Shown in pieces: positions 1 to 8,655 of a stretch of DNA of 64,000 nt. Position 1 is the stretch's first letter. Each line of letters begins with the position of its first letter. The notes beneath the pieces were generated by a model. That model saw only the letters and a program-made list of their open reading frames with translations, made no database searches and was not told the DNA's origin. The DNA comes from Companilactobacillus kimchii DSM 13961 = JCM 10707 (GTDB taxonomy: Bacteria; Bacillota; Bacilli; Lactobacillales; Lactobacillaceae): NCBI RefSeq assembly GCF_001435445.1, contig NZ_AZDH01000001.1, positions 181,110 through 245,109 on the forward strand, read 5' to 3'. Position numbers and translations under genes: made by a program.

Positions 1-1671
1 TTGATTACCGCGCTACTTTTAGGACTATTAACATCCTTCTGTGCCGCGGCCTTGATGTTCACTTCTGGTTATACGATTGATAAGGCCGCTACTCACCCAG
101 TCAATATTCTCTTGATTTACGTACCAATTCTTTTAACAAGAGCTTTTGGTATCGGACGCCCCGTCTTCAAATACATTGAAAGACTAAAAAGTCATAATTG
201 GGTTTTGCGAGTTACTTCAGACTTAAGAACTAGACTTTATAGAACCCTTGAAAGTGATGCTTCTTTCTTTAACGAACACCACAAAACTGGCGATATCATG
301 GGACTCTTGTCAGAAGACATCAGCCACTTACAAAATTTATATTTAAGAACTATTTTCCCAGCCGTTATAGCTTACTTGGTAACAATCATTGCTTCAGTTG
401 CTTTAGGAATTTTCAATCCGTCCTTTGGTTTCTTCGTTTTCCTGTTGCTATTCGTCGAAGTTTTTCTAGTTCCACTTTTTTCTGTAACGATTGAAAGTGC
501 CAGAAGGGCCTACCAAAAACAAGTCAAAAGTGATCTTTACGTTCAATTGACTGATAACATTATGGGTGTTGATGACTGGATTATTTCCGGTCGTAAAAAA
601 GATTTTCGAAATTTAACTACTAAAAATATCAGTGACTTGGATAAGTCAAAAAATAAATCCAAGGCTTTCCGACGTAATCGTGATTTTGCTTTACAATTAT
701 TCTTCGTTGCTTTAGCGGTCTGCTTCTTAATCTTCACCAACCTAACTATGACGCACAATCAAGAACAGGCTAACTTTGTTTCAGCCGTTGTCTTAGCCAT
801 TTTCCCACTGTCAGATGCCATTATTCCTGTCAGCCAAGGATTTGAGGAATGGCCACTCTATAAGGATTCCATTCTTCGTTTAAACACACTGAAACCAATT
901 CAAAATCATCTACCTGAACAAGTCGATTTGAAACCGGAAGACTTTCAAGAATTAAAATTGGATAAGGTTAACTTCGAATATGACGCTGACTCACCAATTC
1001 TAATTAAGAACTTCTCACAAACAATCACTCGGGGTGAAAAATTAGCTCTCTTAGGTCCTAGTGGGATTGGTAAAACAACCATCTTACAATTGATTCTCGG
1101 TGATTTATCGCCTCAAAAAGGGAAAATCACTATCAATGGTATGAACGTTAACAAGATTCAAAAGAATCGAGAAAAAATTTATTCGGTATTAAATCAGAAA
1201 CCATTTCTATTCAATACTACCTTGATGAATAATGTTCGTTTAGGTAATGAGAATCGTTCTGACGCTGAAGTTAAAAAAGCTTTGGAACGTGTTGGATTAA
1301 AGAATTTAGTCGAATCATTACCTGATAAATACAACACCATTGTCGGCGAAAATGGCTCACACTTCTCTGGAGGTGAACAAGAAAGAATCGCCTTAGCACG
1401 TATTCTATTGCAAGATGCACCAATCGTTTTGCTAGATGAACCGACCGTTGGACTAGATCCAATTACTGAAAATGATTTGTTAAAGACTATTTTTGAAGTA
1501 CTAGATGGCAAGACCATCATTTGGGTCACGCATCATTTACAAGGTGTTAACCACGTTGATCAAATTGTCTTTATTAATAGTAAAGAGATTGAAATGCAAG
1601 GTTCACCAAAAGAACTCTATCAAAATAATCAGCACTTCCGTGACCTTTATCAGATGGATCAGGGATTATAA
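1..1671 (+). CDS. cydC: CydC-type ABC exporter subunit, 5' end cut by window edge
   Basis: One half of the heterodimeric CydDC ABC exporter, which moves thiols (cysteine, glutathione) across the membrane and is needed to assemble cytochrome bd. The N-terminal half is a six-helix transmembrane domain with the family-typical stretch TRAFGIGRP near residue 50. The ATPase half has Walker A GPSGIGKT at about 352-359, signature FSGGEQ at about 455 and Walker B LLDEP at about 477. About 556 residues are visible; the family is usually about 575, and the frame is open to base 1, so some 20 N-terminal residues are probably missing and the TTG at base 1 is not the start. cydA, cydB and cydD are expected to the left, outside the window. 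A strong terminator follows at 1714. Confidence 0.88.
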   Translation: MITALLLGLLTSFCAAALMFTSGYTIDKAATHPVNILLIYVPILLTRAFGIGRPVFKYIERLKSHNWVLRVTSDLRTRLYRTLESDASFFNEHHKTGDIMGLLSEDISHLQNLYLRTIFPAVIAYLVTIIASVALGIFNPSFGFFVFLLLFVEVFLVPLFSVTIESARRAYQKQVKSDLYVQLTDNIMGVDDWIISGRKKDFRNLTTKNISDLDKSKNKSKAFRRNRDFALQLFFVALAVCFLIFTNLTMTHNQEQANFVSAVVLAIFPLSDAIIPVSQGFEEWPLYKDSILRLNTLKPIQNHLPEQVDLKPEDFQELKLDKVNFEYDADSPILIKNFSQTITRGEKLALLGPSGIGKTTILQLILGDLSPQKGKITINGMNVNKIQKNREKIYSVLNQKPFLFNTTLMNNVRLGNENRSDAEVKKALERVGLKNLVESLPDKYNTIVGENGSHFSGGEQERIALARILLQDAPIVLLDEPTVGLDPITENDLLKTIFEVLDGKTIIWVTHHLQGVNHVDQIVFINSKEIEMQGSPKELYQNNQHFRDLYQMDQGL

Positions 1672-1713
1672 TCGTTATAACGTTACATTAGCTGATGAGA
1701 GTTTCTAATTAAA

Positions 1714-1783
1714 AAACGACCTCTGTTAAGTATTCGAAGTATATAACATGTACTCGAATCTCTTAATAGAGGTCGTTCTTTTT
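1714..1783 (+). terminator. Intrinsic terminator after cydC
   Basis: A long hairpin pairs AACGACCTCTGTTAAG with CTTAATAGAGGTCGTT and is followed by a T-rich run. The loop contains a second small inverted repeat (ATTCGAAGTA / TACTCGAAT). It ends the cyd transcript. Confidence 0.8.
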
Positions 1784-1827
1784 CATTCTTTAAATTTTAC
1801 AATAACTATTTAACAAAACCAAATTTA

Positions 1828-1882
1828 GTCCAGAGCAACAAGAAAGCTGGCTCAGCCAAGTTTTCTTGTTGCGGAGGACGAG
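1828..1882. repeat. Intergenic hairpin repeat, family B, short copy
   Basis: Terminal GTCC/GGAC arms, then an AGA/GGA internal loop, then an 11-bp perfect arm GCAACAAGAAA / TTTCTTGTTGC, and inside it a TGGCT/AGCCA hairpin. A longer element at 19415-19581 has the same outer plan. It lies directly after the stop codon of the minus-strand gene at 1884-2210, so it would form that gene's 3' UTR and may also end its transcript. Confidence 0.6.
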
Positions 1883-1883
1883 T

Positions 1884-2210
1884 CTACCACACAACACCAT
1901 TAATAGTTCCGATACCTTTTTGAGACATTGGTTCACGTGATAGCGTCCTTAATTTATTGATAATATCATTCTGTTCCGGACTAAATTGATACTCCTTTTG
2001 TAATGCTACTTCTTGAAAAGTACCATTCATTTCCCTAATAGCATCAGAGATTTCATTATATTTTTGAGTTGTTTTTTCCGGCTTATTAATACTGTTATAA
2101 GCCGTTTGAATAAGAGTTTTAACCTCATTATTGGTTTCAACTGTTTTATTCAAATCCCCTAAAAGTCCGTTTACTTTTTCAATTAAAGCTAACTTCTTAT
2201 CTTGGTTCAT
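1884..2210 (-). CDS. Small helical protein, possibly enterocin A/pediocin-type immunity protein
   Basis: A soluble protein of 108 residues, predicted mostly helical, with no signal peptide or membrane segment. The tail carries the pattern F-S-P-E-Q-N-x-I-I-x-x-L followed by K-G-I-G, which resembles the C-terminal part of pediocin-like bacteriocin immunity proteins in length and spacing. Such proteins protect the cell from class IIa bacteriocins at the mannose permease. The match is by eye only and weak; it may be another small helical family. No bacteriocin structural gene or transporter is adjacent. It starts 17 bases downstream of the prenyl synthase stop on the same strand, so the two are probably co-transcribed. 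A GGGGGAA stretch precedes its ATG. Confidence 0.5.
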   Translation of the reverse strand: MNQDKKLALIEKVNGLLGDLNKTVETNNEVKTLIQTAYNSINKPEKTTQKYNEISDAIREMNGTFQEVALQKEYQFSPEQNDIINKLRTLSREPMSQKGIGTINGVVW

Positions 2211-2227
2211 TATATTTTCCCCCGATA

Positions 2228-3199
2228 CTATTTGATTCGATTAACCAATCGTTTAACTACTTCCATCAAAACACGACGACTAGCGTTTTTAGGTAGTTTA
2301 TCGATTTCTTCCAAAGCATGCTGTGTAAATTGTTGAGCAATTTCTTTAGCACAATTTAAATAACCATCATCAATCACTATATTAGTTGCCTTCTCATCGT
2401 CGGAATCAGTTAACTCTTTTTTTGATAAAATTGCAATCAGATCTTTATTACCGGACTCTAAGCCTAGAATATATGGCAACGAATAAACACCATTACGCAA
2501 GTCCTCATGAACTGGTTTCCCGGTCTCTGCAGAGCTACTGAAATCAAGGATATCGTCGATTATTTGAAAGGCCATTCCGATATCGTGGCCGATTTCTTTA
2601 CAGCGTTCAACTAATTCCTGGCTTCCACCACTGACAATAGCTCCCATAGTAGCGCTTAAACTGAATAGCTCCGCGGTTTTACCGGAAATTTCTTTTAAGT
2701 ACATATCGGTAGTTGCCTTAACGTTGGAATTAATGCACATTTGATCTAATTCACCAATCAAGATGCGTTTCATACTCAATGCATTGTGCAGTATATCAGT
2801 ATTTTTAACTAAGTTCTGAGATACTAATTCGAAGTATATCGTAAATAAATAGTCGCCAGCATAAATAGCATTTCTACGACCATATTTAGTGTGAATCGTG
2901 GGCTGTGATCTGCGCATTGGCGAATCGTCAATTACATCGTCATGAATCAAAGTAGCGACATGCAAAATTTCTAAAGATGCCGCTAATGGAATCAAATCCT
3001 TCGTTGATTTTTTCTCGCCACCAAATTCACTGAATAACAAGAAAAAGGCCGGACGCAACATTTTGCCACCTGAAGTTAAATCTATAATCATTGAACTAAT
3101 GTCGAGATTATTTATCTTCACCATTTGATGAATATAATCTGTCGTTAAATCCAATTTCTCCCCTAGTTGAGGATAGCTTTTCCAAATTGAGTTCGCCAT
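2228..3199 (-). CDS. Trans-polyprenyl diphosphate synthase (menaquinone side chain)
   Basis: Extends an allylic diphosphate with isopentenyl diphosphate to make the long isoprenoid tail of menaquinone; cytosolic. Two aspartate-rich motifs are present: HDDVIDDSPMRR (first) and IIDDILDF (second), the magnesium-diphosphate sites of the family. Length is 323 residues from the ATG at 3199, which begins MANSIWKSYP. The frame is open further upstream to 3328, but that part would overlap menA and its promoter and looks unlike the family, so I reject it. An AGGGG lies 13 bases before the chosen ATG. It is divergent from menA with only about 85 bases between starts. The product chain length cannot be told by eye. 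Confidence 0.88.
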   Translation of the reverse strand: MANSIWKSYPQLGEKLDLTTDYIHQMVKINNLDISSMIIDLTSGGKMLRPAFFLLFSEFGGEKKSTKDLIPLAASLEILHVATLIHDDVIDDSPMRRSQPTIHTKYGRRNAIYAGDYLFTIYFELVSQNLVKNTDILHNALSMKRILIGELDQMCINSNVKATTDMYLKEISGKTAELFSLSATMGAIVSGGSQELVERCKEIGHDIGMAFQIIDDILDFSSSAETGKPVHEDLRNGVYSLPYILGLESGNKDLIAILSKKELTDSDDEKATNIVIDDGYLNCAKEIAQQFTQHALEEIDKLPKNASRRVLMEVVKRLVNRIK

Positions 3200-3225
3200 A
3201 AAATATTTATTACCCCTGTATCGCT

Positions 3226-3253
3226 TTGTTGTATTCCAAAATAATTCTATAAT
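3226..3253 (+). promoter_or_regulatory. Likely menA promoter
   Basis: A perfect TATAAT at 3248-3253 follows a weak TTGTTG at 3226-3231 (16-base spacer). A start of transcription near 3260 would give a short leader before menA. Confidence 0.5.
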
Positions 3254-3284
3254 AGAACCTATCAAATCCAAAGGAATGATTTCT

Positions 3285-4199
3285 GTGAAACCTTCAGTAT
3301 TTTTCGAGCTTGTCGAAATAAAAGCCAAGACCGCTAGTGTCTTCCCCTTCTTGATGGGGACTTTGTATTCATATTATCACTGGCATTCTATTAACGCTCT
3401 TGATTTGATTCTATTTTTTATCGCTATGTTTCTTTTCAATATGGCTGTCGATATCAACGACAATTATTGGGACTACAAAAACGCCACTGGTGATGAAAGT
3501 TTTCGTCGGAAAACTAACGTTATCGGTGTCAACCATCTCAATATCCATTTAGTCGGCTGGTTAGACTTTTCATTCAGTGTAATTGCCGCTATCATTGGAC
3601 TTTTCATCGTCTATCGGACAGGCCTACCCTTATTATATTTAGGATTATTCTCATTTGCCGTTGGCTTCTGTTACGCCGGTGGCCCCTGGCCTATTAACCG
3701 TGGACCATTAGGAGAATTTTTCTCCGGATTTACTATGGGCTACGTTATTTATTTAATCGCTATTTATATCAATGTGGTACACAATCCTGGCGTCATTTTG
3801 AATTTTAAATTTTACGGTGATGCCTTACTTTCATCATTGTTAACTGTTTTTGCTATCTCTAATTTACTATTGGCTAACAATATTGCTGACGAACAAGAAG
3901 ATATCAATTTAGGACGTAAGACATTAGTTTACTATCTAGGTAAAGCTAATTCGATTTTCATTCTCAAATCACTTTACGTTCTCGGTTATTTAGCTCTAGT
4001 TTGTTCAGTCATCTTGGGACTATTGCCCAAACTGATGTTATTAACTTTTCTAATAACACCTATAGTATACAAAAATGCCAAAGCATTCAGTCAGAATCCT
4101 ATTAAGAAGAAAACCTTCCCCCTAATCATCAAGAATCTGTTACTGATCACTTTGGCAGAGACCGTTACATTTATTTTCGGTGTGATTTTTAATTTCTAA
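3285..4199 (+). CDS. menA: 1,4-dihydroxy-2-naphthoate polyprenyltransferase (MenA)
   Basis: UbiA-superfamily membrane prenyltransferase that joins a polyprenyl chain to dihydroxynaphthoate, giving demethylmenaquinone. The first aspartate motif is seen in DINDNYWDYKN and the second in ADEQEDINLGRKTL; eight or nine hydrophobic segments fill the rest. I prefer the GTG at 3285 because AAGGA at 3271-3275 is correctly spaced from it. The upstream ATG at 3276 (three codons longer) sits almost on top of that site. The divergent prenyl synthase supplies its second substrate. Its stop overlaps the ackA stop on the other strand by four bases. No other men genes are seen here, so the naphthoate may come from elsewhere in the genome or from outside the cell. 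Confidence 0.9.
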   Translation: MKPSVFFELVEIKAKTASVFPFLMGTLYSYYHWHSINALDLILFFIAMFLFNMAVDINDNYWDYKNATGDESFRRKTNVIGVNHLNIHLVGWLDFSFSVIAAIIGLFIVYRTGLPLLYLGLFSFAVGFCYAGGPWPINRGPLGEFFSGFTMGYVIYLIAIYINVVHNPGVILNFKFYGDALLSSLLTVFAISNLLLANNIADEQEDINLGRKTLVYYLGKANSIFILKSLYVLGYLALVCSVILGLLPKLMLLTFLITPIVYKNAKAFSQNPIKKKTFPLIIKNLLLITLAETVTFIFGVIFNF

Positions 4200-5389
4200 T
4201 CAAGTAATTTGGCAAATCTATAAGTATCTTGAGCAATCATCAATTCCTCATTAGTTGGAATTGTGTAGGCTGTAACCTTAGAATCATCAGTGGTGATTCT
4301 ATTCTCAGCACCATTTTGCTTATTCTTTTCTTCATCAATCTTAAGTCCCATATACTCAAGTCCACTCATAATATCTTCACGGACTTCAGTTGAATTTTCA
4401 CCAACTCCGGCTGTAAAGGCAATGACATCAACGCCACCCATTTCAGCTGTGTAAGAACCGATAAATTTGAGAATACGATTACGATACATTTCCAAGGATA
4501 GCTTGGCACGTGTATTAGTATCCTCTACTGCTTCAATATCACGCATATCTGGTGAAACACCTGAAATTCCTAGTAAACCAGACTTGTGATTTAAAATGTC
4601 TATCATTTCAGAAATATCTTTAATTCCCAGTTTCTTCATCAAGAAAGGAATAATTGAAAAATCAATATCTCCACTTCTTGAACTCATCATGATACCGGCT
4701 AATGGAGTGAATCCCATTGAAATATCAAAAGCTTTACCATGTTTAATAGCACTAATTGAAGCACCACTACCCAAATGTAGAACAATAACATTTTTGTCAT
4801 CGATACCGCCATCAACGATTTCATTCAAACGTTGAGCGATATAACGATGACTTGTACCATGTGCACCGTAACGGCGTACATGGTATTTTTTATAGTCTTC
4901 CAGATCAACACTGTATAAATAATTTGTTTCGGGAATATCGACGAAAAATGATGTATCAAAAACAGCTACTTGAATAGCTTTAGGAACCAATTTTTTGAAG
5001 ACATCGATATAATAAGCCTCGACTTTATTGTGCAATGGAGCATATTCAGCCAACTCTTGAATCTTTTTCAAATTGGCATCGGTAATAATTTCTGATTTCT
5101 TGAAATACTCTCCACCAGCAACGACACGATGACCAAAAGCTACAATATCACTAAATTTTTCAATAATTTTCATATCTTTTAAGGCATCTAGGATTGATAG
5201 GACTGCAATATCATTAGATTTAATAGCTTCTTCACGTTGAATCTTTTGACCGTTATATTTTAATTTAAAGATTGACTTAGGCGTTCCCAAGCGATCAATC
5301 ATTCCTGAAGCAATTGTTTTTTTCTCAGGCATTTCAAAAAGTTTCCATTTCAAAGTTGAACTACCTGCGTTTATAGCCATAATCTTCAT
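4196..5389 (-). CDS. ackA: Acetate kinase
   Basis: Makes ATP and acetate from acetyl phosphate in the cytosol, the last step of acetate-forming fermentation. Full length at 397 residues. The N-terminus has the phosphate-binding stretch NAGSSTLKWK at residues 7-16; GHRVVAGG lies near residue 87, HLGSGAS near 200, and a second nucleotide-binding stretch FTAGVGENS near 320. The start is fixed by AAAGGAGAG upstream of the ATG. It is monocistronic and convergent with menA, with overlapping stop codons and no room for a terminator between them. Confidence 0.97.
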   Translation of the reverse strand: MKIMAINAGSSTLKWKLFEMPEKKTIASGMIDRLGTPKSIFKLKYNGQKIQREEAIKSNDIAVLSILDALKDMKIIEKFSDIVAFGHRVVAGGEYFKKSEIITDANLKKIQELAEYAPLHNKVEAYYIDVFKKLVPKAIQVAVFDTSFFVDIPETNYLYSVDLEDYKKYHVRRYGAHGTSHRYIAQRLNEIVDGGIDDKNVIVLHLGSGASISAIKHGKAFDISMGFTPLAGIMMSSRSGDIDFSIIPFLMKKLGIKDISEMIDILNHKSGLLGISGVSPDMRDIEAVEDTNTRAKLSLEMYRNRILKFIGSYTAEMGGVDVIAFTAGVGENSTEVREDIMSGLEYMGLKIDEEKNKQNGAENRITTDDSKVTAYTIPTNEELMIAQDTYRFAKLLD

Positions 5390-5515
5390 ACAAAAACTCT
5401 CCTTTTTTTGGTCTAGGTATTCTCTACAAATAGCTTTATATCAAACTTTACACCGCTATAAAAAAATGCTACTCTTTAGTAACTATTATAAGTCTTTTTA
5501 TGGGGGAATTGATTC

Positions 5516-7435
5516 GTGAAATTTTTAGACATGCTACGCAAGATTGATGAGAAGCCAGAGGCCGATAAGACGGTTCCAGATTCTCCTAAAAGCGACCAAA
5601 ATTCTGCTCAATCTCAAGCATCTGCTGACAATCAGTCGACTGAGGTTGCTAAGGAAAATGAACAAAAAGAGGAACAACTTCCTATGTCAGTTCATGACAA
5701 GCGCGTAAATATCGAAGAGCAAATGAATGATTTATCACATCAATATGCTCAATTAAGAAATGACTTAAAGACGAACCTTTTCTCTGAAAAAGATGATTTT
5801 GAAGCTAAGAAAGAAACCCTAGATAATTATCTTAAAACTTTAAAACGTGATGAAAAAGAATCAACCGAAAAGTTGGCTGATACTAAAGCGCAAAACGATG
5901 ACGCCGCTAAAGAACATTTAGCCGTTGTGAACGCTGATCGCAAAGAACAAGAACAAAAACTCAGTGAATTACAAGAACAGTTAAATGACCTTAACACCGA
6001 GATTAACACAAAGACAGCAAGTTTGGAAACGCTTCAAACAAATCTTGCAAAAAATGAACAATCTGAAACTGACATGTCTACTTCCATCAAGGAAGAAAAA
6101 GATCTCCAAAAGATGATGGTCTTAATGGAGAAACAAAAAGAATCAATCGATACCCTTTACGCTGAACGTAAGGAACTCAAGGAACAAATCAATTCTGCTC
6201 AAGAGAATATTGCTAACTTAAACAGTAAAGCTGCTGACTTGAACAACCAAATTGGTGACATTAATAAGCAAATTGTTAACCTACAACAAAAAGCTCGCAA
6301 CATTGATGATCAAATGAAGAATGACCATAATTATCGTATCGAAACGATTGCTGGCCTAGAGCGTCACATCCAAAGTCTTGATGAAGAACACAAGAAGATC
6401 GATGATGAATTAGCTGATGTCAATGGCAACATCGACTACTTGAGTAAATATATTAAGGATGTTTTCCATTCAGCATACTTAGTGCGTGATGTCTATTTAG
6501 ATAAAGACAAAGAATATTACGTAACAGCTGATGATTTTGATTCCGATACCGCAAAAAATGATTTATTCGGTATGGTCAATTATCTTGAATCTAAATTACA
6601 AAAACCAGTTACCGTTGTATCAACCTTCTATGATAATCATGTTCATGAAATTATTGATAAGAAGGCTAAGGACCAACATATTGCTATTCCAAATGTTGTG
6701 AACTTATTCGATCAATTACAAAAGAGCGACAACCCTGATGGTAAGCATGTGGCAATTCCTGATAGTAGTGATTGGGTAACTAGAACTGATGTTGAAACAC
6801 AAGATACTTTCATTTACGATAAGAAACAAAATCTGTTGATGACTGCTGAATACTTTGACAAGACAATCATCGACCGCATTAACTACTACAAGAACGATCA
6901 AGTTGTAAAAACTAATATTTACAATAGCCAAGGTCAACTATCTTCAATGCAAAACTTTAATAAGAATAAAGAGTTATCAGAACAGAACTTCTACCGCACT
7001 GATGGTTCAATCGTTCTTACAGTTATCTTTGAAAAGAACAAACCTGTTAGTTACCAACTATTTGATAAAAATGGTTTATTAGAACATGATTTCAATGAAA
7101 AATCAGAATTAATCACTTGGTGGTTGAAGAGCGTTGAACCAAATACAGAAAATGCTGTTTTCGTTGGTAATCATTCTGATCTCTTATATCAACTAGTTAT
7201 TAGTGTTAACAAAATTGATAGTAAGAATACCGTTCTGTTGCTTCAAGATGTCGCCAAGAGGATCGACGATGTAATCAAGTTGCTAGATGAGCAAAAGGAT
7301 ATCACCGAACTATTTGTTCAAACTGAAGATGACTTACATGCTATCGAAAGTAAGACAAACCGTGATATTAGTGTCAGTGTTATTAACACCGCAAGCAACG
7401 GTACTTTATCATTACCTGAATCATTAAAAGTTTAA
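5516..7435 (+). CDS. Coiled-coil protein with a C-terminal glycosyltransferase-accessory-like domain
   Basis: No named family is recognised with certainty. The first 60 residues are short, polar and low in complexity. Residues about 65-310 form a long, charged SMC-like coiled coil. From about 315 a globular part begins; residues 440-530 hold a run of short beta-strand units (for example NIYNSQGQLSSMQNF, NFYRTDGSIVLTV, YQLFDKNGLLEHDF). These look like the beta-meander found in GtfA/TarM/TagE-type glycosyltransferases before their catalytic domain. No GT-B catalytic half, signal peptide or membrane segment follows, so this looks cytoplasmic and non-catalytic. The start is GTG at 5516 after TGGGGGAA. 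A terminator at 7502 separates it from the GT2 gene. The link to wall-polymer or protein glycosylation is inference. Confidence 0.6.
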   Translation: MKFLDMLRKIDEKPEADKTVPDSPKSDQNSAQSQASADNQSTEVAKENEQKEEQLPMSVHDKRVNIEEQMNDLSHQYAQLRNDLKTNLFSEKDDFEAKKETLDNYLKTLKRDEKESTEKLADTKAQNDDAAKEHLAVVNADRKEQEQKLSELQEQLNDLNTEINTKTASLETLQTNLAKNEQSETDMSTSIKEEKDLQKMMVLMEKQKESIDTLYAERKELKEQINSAQENIANLNSKAADLNNQIGDINKQIVNLQQKARNIDDQMKNDHNYRIETIAGLERHIQSLDEEHKKIDDELADVNGNIDYLSKYIKDVFHSAYLVRDVYLDKDKEYYVTADDFDSDTAKNDLFGMVNYLESKLQKPVTVVSTFYDNHVHEIIDKKAKDQHIAIPNVVNLFDQLQKSDNPDGKHVAIPDSSDWVTRTDVETQDTFIYDKKQNLLMTAEYFDKTIIDRINYYKNDQVVKTNIYNSQGQLSSMQNFNKNKELSEQNFYRTDGSIVLTVIFEKNKPVSYQLFDKNGLLEHDFNEKSELITWWLKSVEPNTENAVFVGNHSDLLYQLVISVNKIDSKNTVLLLQDVAKRIDDVIKLLDEQKDITELFVQTEDDLHAIESKTNRDISVSVINTASNGTLSLPESLKV

Positions 7436-7501
7436 TATTTTTGGGGGACTGTAACTACAGTATGAATGTGTGATATAGACACAATCTCTCCATTTAATTG
7501 T

Positions 7502-7541
7502 GAAAAGACCAAATTCATACTAAATGGATTTGATCTTTTTG
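7502..7541 (+). terminator. Intrinsic terminator after the coiled-coil gene
   Basis: AAAAGACCAAATTCAT pairs (one wobble, one mismatch) with ATGGATTTGATCTTTT, followed by more T residues. Confidence 0.7.
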
Positions 7542-7588
7542 TTATGATCACATACCTTTACAATTTGGCGAAAGTGGAAAAAACAATT

Positions 7589-8521
7589 ATGAAAACTATA
7601 TCTATTATCGTTCCGTGTTTTAACGAACAGGAATCTATCAATATTTATTATGACGCAATGACAAAAATTAAAAATCAAACCAATAAGTTCAAATTCGAAT
7701 ATTGGTTTGTCGATGATGGTTCTAAAGATAAGACTTATTCTATTTTAAAAGACTTACAACAAGACCATAGCGATGAAGTTCACTTCATTTCCTTCTCTAG
7801 AAATTTTGGTAAAGAAGCCGCACTTTATGCTGGTCTTAACGAGGTAACTGGTGAGTATGTCGCCGTTATGGATGTTGACTTACAGGATCCACCTGAAATG
7901 CTACCGGAAATGTTCGATCTCCTAGAGGAGAAAGAATATGATTGTGTCGGTACTGCTAGAATGGATCGTGAGGGTGAAAATAAGATTATCTCCTTCTTCT
8001 CCAATAGCTTTTACAAACTCATCAATAAAATGTCTCAGACTAAAATTATTCCTGGCGCTAGAGATTATCGTTTGATGACACGCCAAATGGTTGAAGCCAT
8101 TAAATCAATGACTGAGTATAATCGTTTCTCTAAAGGCATTTTTAGTTGGGTTGGTTTCAAGACTAAGTACTTACCTTACAAGAACCGTGAACGTGTGGCG
8201 GGTAATACTTCTTGGAATTTCTGGAAACTTTTCAAGTATGCTATCACCGGAATTGTCGATTTCTCTGAGGGTCCCTTGATGTTCGCTACTTGGATGGGAA
8301 CTATTTTCTCAATTACTTCAATCCTAGCTATCATCGCTATTATTATTCGAAAAATCATTAATCCTCTCAGCAGCGTAAATGGTTGGGCATCAATTGTTTC
8401 CATCGTTCTTCTTATCGGTGGGATACAACTGCTAAGTATCGGTATTCTTGGTGAATACATCGGTAAAATTTTTCTCGAAGTTAAAAAGCGCCCTATCTAT
8501 ATTGTTAAAGATAAAAAATAA
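7589..8521 (+). CDS. Family 2 glycosyltransferase, CsbB/GtrB-like (polyprenyl-phosphate sugar transferase)
   Basis: Membrane-bound GT2 enzyme of the dolichol-phosphate-mannose-synthase type, which loads a sugar onto undecaprenyl phosphate for later transfer outside the cell. It starts MKTISIIVPCFNE with the nucleotide-sugar site, and has DDGSKD near 46 and the metal-binding DVDLQDPPE near 95. Two hydrophobic helices near residues 230-255 and 265-295 anchor it, as in CsbB and GtrB. Length is 310 residues. The frame is open to 7466, but those 41 extra residues cover the terminator and look non-coding. No flippase or acceptor transferase is adjacent, so the sugar and final acceptor (teichoic acid, polysaccharide or protein) are unknown. 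Confidence 0.88.
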   Translation: MKTISIIVPCFNEQESINIYYDAMTKIKNQTNKFKFEYWFVDDGSKDKTYSILKDLQQDHSDEVHFISFSRNFGKEAALYAGLNEVTGEYVAVMDVDLQDPPEMLPEMFDLLEEKEYDCVGTARMDREGENKIISFFSNSFYKLINKMSQTKIIPGARDYRLMTRQMVEAIKSMTEYNRFSKGIFSWVGFKTKYLPYKNRERVAGNTSWNFWKLFKYAITGIVDFSEGPLMFATWMGTIFSITSILAIIAIIIRKIINPLSSVNGWASIVSIVLLIGGIQLLSIGILGEYIGKIFLEVKKRPIYIVKDKK

Positions 8522-8527
8522 TAACTC

Positions 8528-8563
8528 AATGTCAGAATCTTGTGCGGTTCTGGCATTTTTTAT
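8528..8563 (+). terminator. Intrinsic terminator after GT2 gene
   Basis: AATGTCAGAATC pairs with GGTTCTGGCATT (two wobbles) and is followed by a T run. Confidence 0.75.
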
Positions 8564-8584
8564 TACAAAAAAATAGTTCAACCG

Positions 8585-8620
8585 TTATCACATGATAAGC
8601 GACAAATATTAAGATATAAT
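8585..8620 (+). promoter_or_regulatory. Promoter with candidate TetR operator
   Basis: TATAAT lies at 8615-8620. At 8585-8598 there is a perfect inverted repeat TTATCA-CA-TGATAA overlapping the place where the poor -35 box should be. A repressor bound there would block the downstream tetR-antiporter pair, a common autoregulation plan. Confidence 0.45.
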
Positions 8621-8655
8621 GTTAGACGAATAGATCAAGGGATGGGTTAATAAAA

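Noticed and set aside
7466..7588. Longer N-terminus for the GT2 gene
   Set aside because: It covers the terminator of the previous gene, and GT2 enzymes of this type begin at the MKTISIIVP stretch.
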